From JBNGOQ01 sp050589645 (GTDB lineage Bacteria > Bacteroidota > Bacteroidia > Flavobacteriales > Flavobacteriaceae): DNA of 64,000 nucleotides. The notes beneath the pieces were generated by a model that worked only from the letters and a program-made list of their open reading frames with translations, did not search any database and was not told where the DNA came from. Position 1 is the stretch's first letter; each line of letters opens with the position of its first letter. Where the stretch lies: positions 1 through 64,000 of the forward strand of contig NZ_JBNGOQ010000002.1 in the NCBI RefSeq assembly GCF_050589645.1, given 5' to 3'. Position numbers and translations under genes: made by a program. Below are positions 33,831 to 42,474 of this stretch, one piece after another.

Positions 33831-34364
33831 ATGTTTTTAAAGGGACTTAAGGATAAATTTAAGTATAAATCCGGCCTTAAATTTCTGAAGGAGGAATTGG
33901 ACAACCCCCAGCAAGTGCTCAAGAGGAGCAAGGGAATCAAATCGCTGGGCTGTATTGTTGACTTGGACAAATTTGACGATACGAACAAATTCTTTGAGTT
34001 TGTCGATGAGTTTGCCCTAAGGCCGCAGGCGGTAAAAATTATTGGCTATAAAGATTATTACGATAAAAATTCGCCGTACGCCACGCCCATTTTTTCGGAT
34101 AAAGATCTGGGTTGGAACGGAGCTATTGAAAATAGCTATGCGCTGGAATTTTTAAGTAGGGAATACGATTTACTGATCAATTATTTTACCGAAGAAAATT
34201 TGCTATTGCAATTGATGAGCATAAAAACCAGGGCCCGCATCCGTGTCGGCTTTGAAGAGGTTGATGAAAAATTGAATGATATTATTTTGAAAACTCCCAT
34301 GGATGATTTTAAGACATTTAAAAAGGAGTTACAGAAGTATTTGGTAGTTCTAAACGAAGTTTAA
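33831..34364 (+). CDS. DUF6913 family protein
   Basis: A 177-residue soluble, lysine-rich protein matching the flavobacterial DUF6913 family, always found, as far as I recall, in front of dapA. Visible segments are a basic helical N-terminus (KGLKDKFKYKSGLKFLKEEL), KSLGCIVDLDKFDD and LINYFTEENLLLQLMSIKTR. No catalytic motif stands out and the function is unknown. Its stop is three bases before the dapA ATG, so it is in the lysine-pathway operon. Confidence 0.82.
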   Translation: MFLKGLKDKFKYKSGLKFLKEELDNPQQVLKRSKGIKSLGCIVDLDKFDDTNKFFEFVDEFALRPQAVKIIGYKDYYDKNSPYATPIFSDKDLGWNGAIENSYALEFLSREYDLLINYFTEENLLLQLMSIKTRARIRVGFEEVDEKLNDIILKTPMDDFKTFKKELQKYLVVLNEV

Positions 34365-34367
34365 GCA

Positions 34368-35258
34368 ATGGAACGGTTATATGGTACAGGGGTGGCGTTG
34401 GTCACGCCTTTTAATGAAGATTTGTCTATAGATGTGCGCGCCTTGGAACGCATTGTAGCCTATGGTATTGAGGGCGGACTGGATTATTTGGTGGTCCTGG
34501 GGACCACAGGTGAATCCGTTACCTTGACCAAAGCGGAGAAGCAGTTGGTTATGGACACGGTGGTTGCGGCCAATTCTGGAAGAGTGCCGCTGGTCGTGGG
34601 TGTTGGCGGAAACAATACGGCCCAATTGGTCGCGGAGCTGCAGCAACTGGACCTGACCGACTTTGACGCAATCTTATCCGTATCGCCCGCTTACAACAAA
34701 CCGACCCAGGAAGGAATTTACCAGCATTTTAAGGCAATTTCAGAGGCATCGCCAAAACCGATCATCCTGTACAACGTTCCGGGAAGGACGGCAAGCAATG
34801 TACTGCCCGCAACACAGCTAAGGTTGGCGCGTGACTTCAAAAATATTATCGGGGTTAAGGAAGCGTCTGGTGATATGCTACAGCTTACACAGATCATTCG
34901 CGAAAAACCCACGGATTTTATGGTAATTTCCGGCGATGACCCTACTGCACTACCCACTGTATTGGCTGGAGGGGCAGGAGTCATTTCTGTTTTGGGCCAG
35001 GGTTTACCTATGGAGTTCTCCAAAATGGTCCGACTTGGACTGGAAGGCCGGCCGGATGAGGCCTATCGTCTACATTATAAGATGATGGAGGGCATGGACC
35101 TTATCTTTGAAGAGGGAAATCCCGCTGGCATTAAGGCAGTTTTTGAAACTTTGGAACTCTCAGGGGCCAAGGTGCGGTTACCCTTAGTGGAAGCGTCTGC
35201 CGAACTCAAGCATAAAATCAAAGTGTTTATGCGGGCCTTCAATGGTGTTCATGCCTAG
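34368..35258 (+). CDS. dapA: 4-hydroxy-tetrahydrodipicolinate synthase
   Basis: A 296-residue TIM-barrel aldolase that condenses pyruvate with aspartate semialdehyde, the first committed step to diaminopimelate and lysine. The Schiff-base lysine is in IIGVKEASGD, the catalytic tyrosine in LYNVPGRTASN and the substrate motif GTTGES near residue 45. SPAYNKPTQEG is also typical. It is co-transcribed with the DUF6913 gene. The pathway's later enzyme dapF is at 18 kb. Confidence 0.96.
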   Translation: MERLYGTGVALVTPFNEDLSIDVRALERIVAYGIEGGLDYLVVLGTTGESVTLTKAEKQLVMDTVVAANSGRVPLVVGVGGNNTAQLVAELQQLDLTDFDAILSVSPAYNKPTQEGIYQHFKAISEASPKPIILYNVPGRTASNVLPATQLRLARDFKNIIGVKEASGDMLQLTQIIREKPTDFMVISGDDPTALPTVLAGGAGVISVLGQGLPMEFSKMVRLGLEGRPDEAYRLHYKMMEGMDLIFEEGNPAGIKAVFETLELSGAKVRLPLVEASAELKHKIKVFMRAFNGVHA

Positions 35259-35367
35259 AACCTATCCGTACTTTTTACGTTAAAACTTACCCAAAAGGAT
35301 TGTCGCAGAACCAGCTACGGGCTATTTTAGCTTAGCAAAAATGTTTTTTAAATCCGTTGATAATCCG

Positions 35368-35375
35368 TAATTTTG
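35368..35375 (+). promoter_or_regulatory. -7 box of the bamD operon
   Basis: TAATTTTG fits TAnnTTTG exactly. An ATG at 35380 would sit at the transcription start, so the ATG at 35392 (16 nt after the box) is the better start for bamD. Confidence 0.5.
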
Positions 35376-35391
35376 CAAAATGTTTTTAAAA

Positions 35392-36201
35392 ATGAAACGA
35401 CACTTTCCCCTTTTGGTCCTGGCCTTGGTCTTGGCATCTTGTAGTGAGTATCAGAAAGTACTTAAGAATGAGGATGTTAAAGCGAAGTACGACCTGGCGG
35501 AAAAAAAATATAATGAAGGCGATTTCAGACGTGCCAATCGACTTTACGAGCAAATTGCCCCCAAATATGTTGGAAAGCCCCAAGGTGAGCGGGTGTTGTG
35601 GTTTTACTCCAATAGTTTTTACCAAATCAAGAATTACAATTTTGCCGGATACCAATTTGAGCGGTTTATAAAATCGTATCCCAAGAGCGACAAGATCCAG
35701 GAGGCCACCTTTTTGGGTGCCAAGAGTTACTATATGTTGTCCCCCGCTTACTCCTTGGATCAAACGGATACCAACAAGGCCTTGGCCAAACTGCAGAATT
35801 TTATCAATACCTATCCGGATTCGGAATTTTTTGCCGAGGCCAATATTATGGCCAAGGAACTTACCAATAAGAAAGAAAAGAAAGCGCTGGAAATCGCCAA
35901 ACAATTTAACAAGATAGGGGAGTTCAATTATCCTATTCTGGTTTCCGCGGTGGCCGCTCTTGATAATTTTGTTACGGACAACCCCGGCTCTATTTACCGC
36001 GAGGAGGCGCTGTATTATAAATTTGAAGCCACCTCGAGCATAGCCTTCAACAGTTTTGAGACCAAAAAACCACAGCGCCTGCAGGATGCCAAAGCGGCGT
36101 ACGCTAACCTAAAAAAATATTTTCCAGAAACACGTTTCGCCAAAAAGGCGGATAATCTTATGGAAAAAGTGGAAAAGGAAATAGAAGGCCTATCCAAGTA
36201 A
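35392..36201 (+). CDS. bamD: Outer membrane assembly factor BamD
   Basis: A 269-residue lipoprotein (MKRHFPLLVLALVLASC, then SEYQKVL) made of tetratricopeptide-like repeats, e.g. YNEGDFRRANRLYEQIAPKY and FAGYQFERFIKSYPKS. BamD is the essential partner of BamA in inserting beta-barrels into the outer membrane. The start at 35392 fits both the promoter box and the lipoprotein signal; 35380 is an alternative. It leads an operon with rpoZ, coaBC and DUF4835, an order known from many Flavobacteriaceae. Confidence 0.9.
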   Translation: MKRHFPLLVLALVLASCSEYQKVLKNEDVKAKYDLAEKKYNEGDFRRANRLYEQIAPKYVGKPQGERVLWFYSNSFYQIKNYNFAGYQFERFIKSYPKSDKIQEATFLGAKSYYMLSPAYSLDQTDTNKALAKLQNFINTYPDSEFFAEANIMAKELTNKKEKKALEIAKQFNKIGEFNYPILVSAVAALDNFVTDNPGSIYREEALYYKFEATSSIAFNSFETKKPQRLQDAKAAYANLKKYFPETRFAKKADNLMEKVEKEIEGLSK

Positions 36202-36216
36202 TCTAGTTTTATAGCA

Positions 36217-36549
36217 ATGAATATGAATGATCTAAAAAATTCCAATGCGCCCGTTTCTACGGTAACCATCAACAAGAATGAGTTCGATGAGAAAACGGAC
36301 AACATTTACGAAGCAATCTCTATAGCCGCAAAACGGGCCGTTCAGATAAATTCGGAGATTAAAAAAGAGCTTTTGGAAAAGCTGGAGGAGTTTGCCACTT
36401 ACAGTGATAGTTTGGAAGAGGTTTTTGAAAACAAGGAGCAGATTGAGGTTTCCAAATTCTATGAGAAACTTCCCAAGCCCCATGCCCTGGCCGTGATGGA
36501 ATGGTTAGAGGACAAAATTTATTACAGGAACACCGAGAAGGACGCTTGA
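36217..36549 (+). CDS. rpoZ: RNA polymerase omega subunit (Bacteroidota type)
   Basis: A 110-residue protein with the omega/Rpb6 helix pattern: NIYEAISIAAKRAVQINSEI corresponds to the conserved region in which omega clamps the beta-prime subunit. It is longer than the E. coli protein and has an acidic C-terminal extension, as usual for Bacteroidota. The second codon pair (MNMNDLKN) offers two adjacent starts. It follows bamD by 15 nt and precedes coaBC by three. Confidence 0.85.
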   Translation: MNMNDLKNSNAPVSTVTINKNEFDEKTDNIYEAISIAAKRAVQINSEIKKELLEKLEEFATYSDSLEEVFENKEQIEVSKFYEKLPKPHALAVMEWLEDKIYYRNTEKDA

Positions 36550-36552
36550 TCC

Positions 36553-37761
36553 ATGTTGAGCGGTAAGCATATCCTTTTAGGCATCACTGGGGGTATAGCC
36601 GCCTACAAAACTACCTTTCTTGTTCGCTTATTGATCAAGGCTGGAGCCGATGTCAAAGTAGTTTTGACGGAGAGCGCAGCTACTTTTGTCTCTCCTCTTA
36701 CCTTGGCAACACTTTCCAAAAACCCCGTGCATACTTCCTTTGTAGAAGAAGGGGAAGAGGGCAGTGTAGCCTGGAACAACCATGTGGAGCTTGGGCTATG
36801 GGCAGATTTGATGTTGGTGGCCCCGGCCACCGCCAATACCCTGTCCAAGATGGCCAATGGAACTTGCGACAACCTTCTGCTGGCCACCTACCTATCGGCT
36901 AAATGCCCGGTGTTTTTTGCTCCAGCCATGGATTTGGACATGTACAAACACCCATCCTCCAAAGCCTCTTTTAAGAAACTGCAATCGTTTGGCAACATCA
37001 TGATCCCGGCTGCCTCAGGGGAACTGGCAAGTGGGTTGCACGGAGAAGGCAGAATGGCCGAACCCGAGGATATTGTGAATTTTTTAAACCATCACCTTTC
37101 CAAGGATTTGCCATTGGGACAAAAAAAGGTGTTGATCACCGCAGGCCCCACCTATGAAGCCATAGACCCAGTGCGGTTTATCGGTAACCACTCCTCTGGA
37201 CTTATGGGTTGTGAACTGGCCAAGAGGGCCGCACAGCTTGGAGCAGAGGTGATTTTGGTCTTGGGACCCACCCATCTCTCCCTTACAGATTCGCAAGTGC
37301 AGGTACTCCGGGTTACATCGGCGGAAGAAATGTACCAAGCGGCACACGAACATTACGCGGACATGGATATTGCGATCTGCGCCGCGGCCGTGGCCGATTA
37401 CCGGCCTAAAACCATTGCCGACCAGAAAATAAAAAAACAGGAAGACGAATTCACCATTGAGCTGGTGAAGAACAAGGATATTCTGTATTCCCTGGGTAGG
37501 CAGAAAAAAAAGCAATTTTTGGTAGGTTTTGCCCTGGAGACCGAAAATGAAGTAGAAAATGCCAAGGGCAAGCTTAAAAAGAAAAACCTGGATGCTATAG
37601 TCCTGAACTCCTTAAACGATTCCGGTGCGGGTTTTGGTAAACCCACGAATAAAATAACCTACATAGATAAGAATTTACGGATAAAAACGTTTGATGTAAA
37701 GACCAAGGCGGCGGTAGCTTTGGATATCTTTAACGAAATAATTGCCAGCATCCATGCATAA
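36553..37761 (+). CDS. coaBC: Bifunctional phosphopantothenoylcysteine decarboxylase/synthetase
   Basis: A 402-residue enzyme for steps two and three of CoA synthesis from phosphopantothenate. The N-terminal flavoprotein domain has GITGGIAAYKT, WADLMLVAPATANTLSKMANG in part, and FAPAMDLDMYKHP. The C-terminal synthetase has ITAGPTYEAIDPVRFIGNHS and the nucleotide-binding AAVADYRPK. At the position of the catalytic cysteine of E. coli CoaC (ACGDIGPGRM) this protein has ASGLHGEGRM, so the residue is Ser160. coaE, the last enzyme of the pathway, is at 44.4 kb. Confidence 0.93.
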   Translation: MLSGKHILLGITGGIAAYKTTFLVRLLIKAGADVKVVLTESAATFVSPLTLATLSKNPVHTSFVEEGEEGSVAWNNHVELGLWADLMLVAPATANTLSKMANGTCDNLLLATYLSAKCPVFFAPAMDLDMYKHPSSKASFKKLQSFGNIMIPAASGELASGLHGEGRMAEPEDIVNFLNHHLSKDLPLGQKKVLITAGPTYEAIDPVRFIGNHSSGLMGCELAKRAAQLGAEVILVLGPTHLSLTDSQVQVLRVTSAEEMYQAAHEHYADMDIAICAAAVADYRPKTIADQKIKKQEDEFTIELVKNKDILYSLGRQKKKQFLVGFALETENEVENAKGKLKKKNLDAIVLNSLNDSGAGFGKPTNKITYIDKNLRIKTFDVKTKAAVALDIFNEIIASIHA

Positions 37762-38641
37762 GTTTTTTTTAACACTGATTCTTTGTGCATTTGGTCTTGC
37801 CATAGAGGCCCAGGAATTGAATTGTGTGGTAACGGTAAACTCTGATCAGGTAAACCAGACCAACCAGCAGGTGTTCAAGACTTTGGAGCGTTCCCTTAAC
37901 GATTTTGTCAATAAAAGCAAATGGACCAACAGGGTGTACAAGGAAAATGAACGTTTGAACGCACGGATGTTCATCACAATTACCGAATTTGAATCGAGCA
38001 GGTTTAAGGCTACTATTCAAATACAATCTTCCAGGCCCGTTTTCAATACCTCCTATGAGAGTCCGATTTTCAATTATAAGGACAATCAATTTAATTTTGA
38101 ATACATAGAATTTCAACCCTTGGTATACAACGCCAATGTCTTTGACTCCAATTTGGTAGGGGTTATTTCTTACTACATATATATCGTATTGGGACTGGAT
38201 GCCGATACCTTTACCTTGGAAGGTGGAAATGAATATTATAAAAAGGCACAACAGATAGTTACCCAGGCCCAGGGAAGTAGCTTTTCGGGTTGGAGCCAAT
38301 CTACCGATAGATCCAGATTTGAGCTTGTGGATAATCTACTTTCCAATACCTTTAGGGAGTACCGTATTGCCATGTATAATTATCACCGAAAGGGACTGGA
38401 TATCCTGGCGGATAACGGCAGCACTGGGAAACAAGTAATTTCGGGAAGTCTACGGTTGTTCGAGACCTTAATTGCCAGACGGCCCAATGCCTTTTTGATA
38501 CAGACTTTTTTTGATGCTAAATCCGAGGAAATACAAAGCATATTCTCCGATGGCCCCAAGGTAGATATCGTAAAACTGAAGGAAACCCTCAACAAGGTGG
38601 CCCCGTTTTACGCCAACACCTGGAACGAGATTACCTATTAA
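37754..38641 (+). CDS. DUF4835 family exported protein
   Basis: A 295-residue exported protein (signal MHKFFLTLILCAFGLAIEAQ). The start at 37754 lies eight bases inside coaBC; the only earlier start is a TTG. It matches the DUF4835 family, conserved between coaBC and recN in Flavobacteria. Recognisable segments are QVFKTLERSLNDFVN, KWTNRVYKENER and the C-terminal LNKVAPFYANTWNEITY. It is probably periplasmic or in the outer membrane. The role is not known. Confidence 0.85.
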   Translation: MHKFFLTLILCAFGLAIEAQELNCVVTVNSDQVNQTNQQVFKTLERSLNDFVNKSKWTNRVYKENERLNARMFITITEFESSRFKATIQIQSSRPVFNTSYESPIFNYKDNQFNFEYIEFQPLVYNANVFDSNLVGVISYYIYIVLGLDADTFTLEGGNEYYKKAQQIVTQAQGSSFSGWSQSTDRSRFELVDNLLSNTFREYRIAMYNYHRKGLDILADNGSTGKQVISGSLRLFETLIARRPNAFLIQTFFDAKSEEIQSIFSDGPKVDIVKLKETLNKVAPFYANTWNEITY

Positions 38642-38657
38642 CACTTTGAAGAAATAA

Positions 38658-38698
38658 GGCCGTCCAGGAAACTACAACGTGCTTTCCCTTGGACGGCC
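38658..38698. terminator. Hairpin between the DUF4835 and SRPBCC genes
   Basis: A perfect 9-bp stem GGCCGTCCA/TGGACGGCC (38658-38666 and 38690-38698) with a second GGAAA/TTTCC stem inside. T-rich stretches follow on both strands, so it may end both convergent genes. Confidence 0.65.
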
Positions 38699-38706
38699 CA
38701 TTACCT

Positions 38707-39747
38707 TTATTTGTTTACGGGATAATAAATATCCGTTTGAATTTCATTGGGTTTTACCGTAGTAGGGTCGTTCATGTACATCTCGTAGACCGGTCCGTTA
38801 GCGGTAAGCTCGTTATCCTCTATATACTTGCTTATGGCTGCATGGGCCTCGGCATTGCCAGTTCCATAGTTTCCAAATTTGGAGAGGGTGACTACATTGC
38901 CCTTGCGTAGGTCCATTTGCCGCATCCCCTCGGCCGGGGAAAGGTCCTTGTGCAGGAATACTCCGACCATAAAGTCCGTTTCCCCCTTTTCCTCATCCCA
39001 TTTGGTATAAATGGCGCCGGGAACGTAATCGCCCGGCTGTAGCCCATTCTGGGATACATAGGTTCCCGCTTTGGGCATGGATTCCTGAAAAATGGCTTTC
39101 ATACCTTCAAAGTCCGCTATCTTGGAACTGTGGGCATACCCAATGAATTTTTGGGCTTCCAAGGGCTTTTTGACCACTTCTCCCAGACTCCACGAGTTCA
39201 TGGCCTCAGCGTAGGCCTTCGCCTCGATTTGGGTAACACTGTCCAATCGTTCCAGCCCCCTTTCGAACATAGGCCCCATCATATTGTCATAACCGCCGCT
39301 AATGGCACCAAAAAACTTAAAGATAAAAGGGGTGTCCTCGGCACGTATGCCCCAGGTAACCTCCGTACCGTTGTCCACAGGTTTAAACTTCCAAAATCCA
39401 TTGGCCTTTACGCCATCAAAATCCAATTCATTGTCCAGGGACTCATTTTGGACCGCCACGGTGGTTGTGGCACTTCCATTGCCATCCTTGCCGCTCCAAC
39501 TATAGGAGGCGCCCAAACCCTTGGTCTGCTCTGGATAGGTATAGGTCATGCTGGGATCTTGCTCTGCCCAGGGCCCCCAGCTTTCCCAGTTTCTGTAATC
39601 GTCCACATTGTTGTAGACAACTTCCACCGGTGCCTGCACCGTTCTTGTTCGTGTAACCTCATAGTCGCTCGGTTGCATTGCCGCATAAATCAATAGCCCT
39701 GCGACGACCACAACTACTACCAATAACAAATACTTTAGAAATTTCAT
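38707..39747 (-). CDS. SRPBCC (START-like) protein with C-terminal GyrI-like domain
   Basis: A 346-residue protein: an N-terminal membrane anchor (KFLKYLLLVVVVVVAGLLIY), an SRPBCC/polyketide-cyclase ligand-binding domain (about residues 30-170: VQAPVEVVYNNVDDYRNWES) and a C-terminal GyrI/AraC-effector-like domain (about 195-345, including YIEDNELTANGPVYEMYM). Both domains bind small hydrophobic or drug-like ligands in other proteins, but no substrate can be named. It is monocistronic and convergent to DUF4835. Confidence 0.85.
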   Translation of the reverse strand: MKFLKYLLLVVVVVVAGLLIYAAMQPSDYEVTRTRTVQAPVEVVYNNVDDYRNWESWGPWAEQDPSMTYTYPEQTKGLGASYSWSGKDGNGSATTTVAVQNESLDNELDFDGVKANGFWKFKPVDNGTEVTWGIRAEDTPFIFKFFGAISGGYDNMMGPMFERGLERLDSVTQIEAKAYAEAMNSWSLGEVVKKPLEAQKFIGYAHSSKIADFEGMKAIFQESMPKAGTYVSQNGLQPGDYVPGAIYTKWDEEKGETDFMVGVFLHKDLSPAEGMRQMDLRKGNVVTLSKFGNYGTGNAEAHAAISKYIEDNELTANGPVYEMYMNDPTTVKPNEIQTDIYYPVNK

Positions 39748-39865
39748 GGTTTAATGTTTTTAGGTTGTCAATAGGAGCTAATTTACAAAATTTCAATGGC
39801 AGCGTCCCTCGGAACAAAAAGCGGCTTATTTTTTAACGCGTCTTTTTTAGCTATGGAATATAATT

Positions 39866-39873
39866 TATCTTTA
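39866..39873 (+). promoter_or_regulatory. Candidate -7 box before recN
   Basis: TATCTTTA, followed by CG, is a near-match to TAnnTTTG. It ends 21 nt before the proposed recN start at 39895 and would lie inside the longer frame that begins at 39796. Confidence 0.35.
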
Positions 39874-39894
39874 CGCCATACTAGATACGTAGCC

Positions 39895-41547
39895 TTGCTG
39901 AATTCACTTTCCATAAAAAATTATGCGCTAATAGACCGTTTAGAGGTTTCGTTTAGCAAAGGTTTTACCGTCATAACCGGAGAGACCGGGGCAGGTAAGT
40001 CCATTCTCTTGGGTGGTCTGTCACTGGTATTGGGAAAACGGGCAGATCTGTCCTCACTTCGTAACAAGTCGCTAAAGTGCGTGGTGGAGGCCCAATTTGG
40101 GGTAGGCGCGTATGGACTTCAATCTTTTTTCGCGGAAAATGACCTGGACTATGAGGAAATGACCATTGTAAGAAGGGAAATTTCACCAAGCGGAAAATCC
40201 AGGGCTTTTATCAACGACTCCCCGGTTACCTTGAACGTTTTGGCACAGCTTGGGAATCGATTGATCGATGTACACTCCCAGCATCAAACCTTGCAACTCA
40301 CGGAAACGGATTTCCAGTTAAAGGTTATCGATGCCCTTGCAGGTAATGGGGATTTGCTATCGAGCTATCGCAGCCAGCTATTGACTTATCAAAAAATCAC
40401 AAAGGAACTGGAGGAAATGCGACGGTTAAGGCAGCACGCCCTAAAGGAACATGACTACAATAGCTTTTTGCTGAAAGAACTGGAGGCTGCCCCTCTGCAG
40501 CTTGGTATCCAAGAGGAGTTGGAGGCGCAATACGAGCAGTTGAGCAATGTGGAGACCATCTTGGAACAACTGTCCACGGCGCACCAGTTGTTGAACGACG
40601 AGCAACAAGGTGTTCTTAACCTCCTGTCCCAGGTAAAACAATATGCGGCCAAACTGTCGTCCTTTGGAAATCAATTCATGGATTTGAACAACAGGATACA
40701 ATCGGTCTTCATAGAAACCGATGATATTGCCAGTGAGTTATGGGCGTTACATGAGCAAATGGAAGCCAATCCCGTGCTGTTGGATGAGGTAAATGCAAAA
40801 TTGCAGCTCCTGTACGATCTGCAAAAAAAACACGGTGCCCTCGGTATTCCAGAATTGATCGATATCAGGGAAAACTTGGCACAAAAAGTCGGCATTGCGG
40901 ACAACATCGATACCGATATACTGAAAAAAGAAGAAGAACTACAGACCGCGGAGAAGGTGCTGCAGCAAACAGCAGGCGATTTGGGAAGGCGGCGAAATAA
41001 GGTAGTTCCCCAACTGCAGGCACAGTTGGAGGAAAGTTTGATCTCCCTGGGCATCCCAAATGCCTCTTTTAGTATTGAACTGGAAACCGCATCAAGCTTT
41101 AAACACAACGGGAAGGACGAACTTTCCTTTTTGTTTTCCGCCAATAAAGGGAGTGCGTACGGCGAACTGAAAAAAGTAGCTTCCGGAGGGGAACTGTCCC
41201 GTATTATGCTGACAATAAAGTCTGTATTGGCCAAGTATGAGCACTTGCCCACCTTGATGTTCGACGAAATAGATACAGGGGTTTCGGGTGAGATCTCCAA
41301 CCGGATGGGCGATATCATGAACGAAATGAGCCAGAGCATGCAGATATTCTCTATAACCCATATACCGCAGGTAGCTTCAAAAGGCGATTATCATTTTAAG
41401 GTCTACAAGGAGGATAAGGACGGCGCAACACACACCCTAATGAAAAAACTTTCGTCCGAGGAAAGGGTAGTGGAACTGGCTGAAATGTTGGGGGGAAAAA
41501 CCTTATCCGATTCTGCCATGGCCCATGCCAGGGAACTACTGAATTAA
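39895..41547 (+). CDS. recN: DNA repair protein RecN
   Basis: A 550-residue SMC-like protein for double-strand break repair. Walker A is VITGETGAGKSILLGG, a long central coiled coil follows (about residues 160-350), and the C-terminal ABC domain has ASGGELSRIMLTIKSVL and MFDEIDTGVSGEIS. RecN normally begins (M)LNSLSIKNYALIDRL, so a TTG at 39895 (or CTG at 39898) is the best start. The ATGs at 39796 and 39853 would add 33 or 14 unlikely residues. fabI follows with its own promoter box. Confidence 0.88.
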   Translation: MLNSLSIKNYALIDRLEVSFSKGFTVITGETGAGKSILLGGLSLVLGKRADLSSLRNKSLKCVVEAQFGVGAYGLQSFFAENDLDYEEMTIVRREISPSGKSRAFINDSPVTLNVLAQLGNRLIDVHSQHQTLQLTETDFQLKVIDALAGNGDLLSSYRSQLLTYQKITKELEEMRRLRQHALKEHDYNSFLLKELEAAPLQLGIQEELEAQYEQLSNVETILEQLSTAHQLLNDEQQGVLNLLSQVKQYAAKLSSFGNQFMDLNNRIQSVFIETDDIASELWALHEQMEANPVLLDEVNAKLQLLYDLQKKHGALGIPELIDIRENLAQKVGIADNIDTDILKKEEELQTAEKVLQQTAGDLGRRRNKVVPQLQAQLEESLISLGIPNASFSIELETASSFKHNGKDELSFLFSANKGSAYGELKKVASGGELSRIMLTIKSVLAKYEHLPTLMFDEIDTGVSGEISNRMGDIMNEMSQSMQIFSITHIPQVASKGDYHFKVYKEDKDGATHTLMKKLSSEERVVELAEMLGGKTLSDSAMAHARELLN

Positions 41548-41558
41548 CTTATTTTAGA

Positions 41559-41566
41559 TATCTTTG
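41559..41566 (+). promoter_or_regulatory. -7 box before fabI
   Basis: TATCTTTG, an exact consensus match, ends 30 nt before the fabI ATG at 41597. Confidence 0.45.
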
Positions 41567-41596
41567 GGCTCTGAACCAATAGCAAGAACAAAAAAC

Positions 41597-42409
41597 ATGG
41601 CATACAATTTATTAAAAGGTAAAAAGGGAATCATATTTGGCGCTTTGGACGAAAATTCCATCGCTTGGAAGACTGCGGAACGCGTTCATGAGGAGGGTGG
41701 TACTTTTGTGTTGACCAACGCTCCCATAGCCATGCGAATGGGACAGATCAAGGAATTGGCAGCGAAGACCAAGTCAGAGATTATTCCTGCCGATGCTACC
41801 AACGAGGAGGATCTGGACAATTTGATTCAGAAGTCCATGGAACTTTTAGGTGGGAAGTTGGATTTTGTGCTGCACTCCATTGGGATGTCGGTCAACGTTC
41901 GAAAAGGCCGCGCCTATACTGATGAAAAATACGATTTTACTACCAAGGGCTGGGACGTATCGGCCCTTTCCTTTCACAAGGTAATGCAAGGTCTGTACAA
42001 GGCAGATGCCATGAACGAATGGGGCAGTATCGTGGCCCTTACCTATATGGCGGCTCAAAGAACCTTCCCGGATTACAACGATATGGCAGATAACAAAGCC
42101 TATCTGGAATCCGTAGCGCGTAGCTTCGGCTATTTTTTTGGAAAGGAAAAGAAAGTTAGGGTCAACACCATATCCCAATCACCTACACCCACCACCGCAG
42201 GCCAAGGTGTCAAAGGTTTTGATGGATTCATAAGTTATGCAGAAAAAATGTCGCCCTTGGGGAACGCTACGGCCCAAGATTGTGCGGATTATACGGTGTC
42301 CCTTTTTTCGGATCTCACCAAAAAAGTGACCATGCAAAATCTTTTTCATGACGGAGGTTTTTCCAATACTGGCGTAAGTCAGGAGGTAATCGATCAGTTT
42401 ACTGAATAA
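41597..42409 (+). CDS. fabI: Enoyl-[acyl-carrier-protein] reductase (NADH)
   Basis: A 270-residue short-chain dehydrogenase performing the last reduction in each cycle of fatty-acid elongation. The N-terminus MAYNLLKGKKGIIFGALDEN has the FabI-type Gly-rich NAD loop, HSIGMSVNVRKG lies in the core, and the catalytic pair is in FPDYNDMADNKAYLES (Tyr-x6-Lys). The start at 41597 is the first ATG and matches family length. It lies 49 nt after recN and is closed by a terminator. This is the type of enzyme inhibited by triclosan. Confidence 0.93.
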   Translation: MAYNLLKGKKGIIFGALDENSIAWKTAERVHEEGGTFVLTNAPIAMRMGQIKELAAKTKSEIIPADATNEEDLDNLIQKSMELLGGKLDFVLHSIGMSVNVRKGRAYTDEKYDFTTKGWDVSALSFHKVMQGLYKADAMNEWGSIVALTYMAAQRTFPDYNDMADNKAYLESVARSFGYFFGKEKKVRVNTISQSPTPTTAGQGVKGFDGFISYAEKMSPLGNATAQDCADYTVSLFSDLTKKVTMQNLFHDGGFSNTGVSQEVIDQFTE

Positions 42410-42429
42410 TGTCGTGACATAGCGTACAG

Positions 42430-42457
42430 AGCCATCCTCCTTGAACGGATGGCTTTT
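42430..42457 (+). terminator. Terminator after fabI
   Basis: AGCCATCC (42430-42437) pairs perfectly with GGATGGCT (42447-42454) and a short T-rich tail follows. Confidence 0.75.
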
Positions 42458-42474
42458 ATTTTTATAGTAATACA

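Noticed and set aside
38326..38334. TGTGGATAA, a perfect DnaA box on the minus strand
   Set aside because: A lone copy inside the DUF4835 gene; expected by chance at this window size.
39796..39894. Longer RecN start (ATG at 39796 or 39853)
   Set aside because: The family begins at LNSLSIKNYALID, and a -7-like box lies inside the extension.
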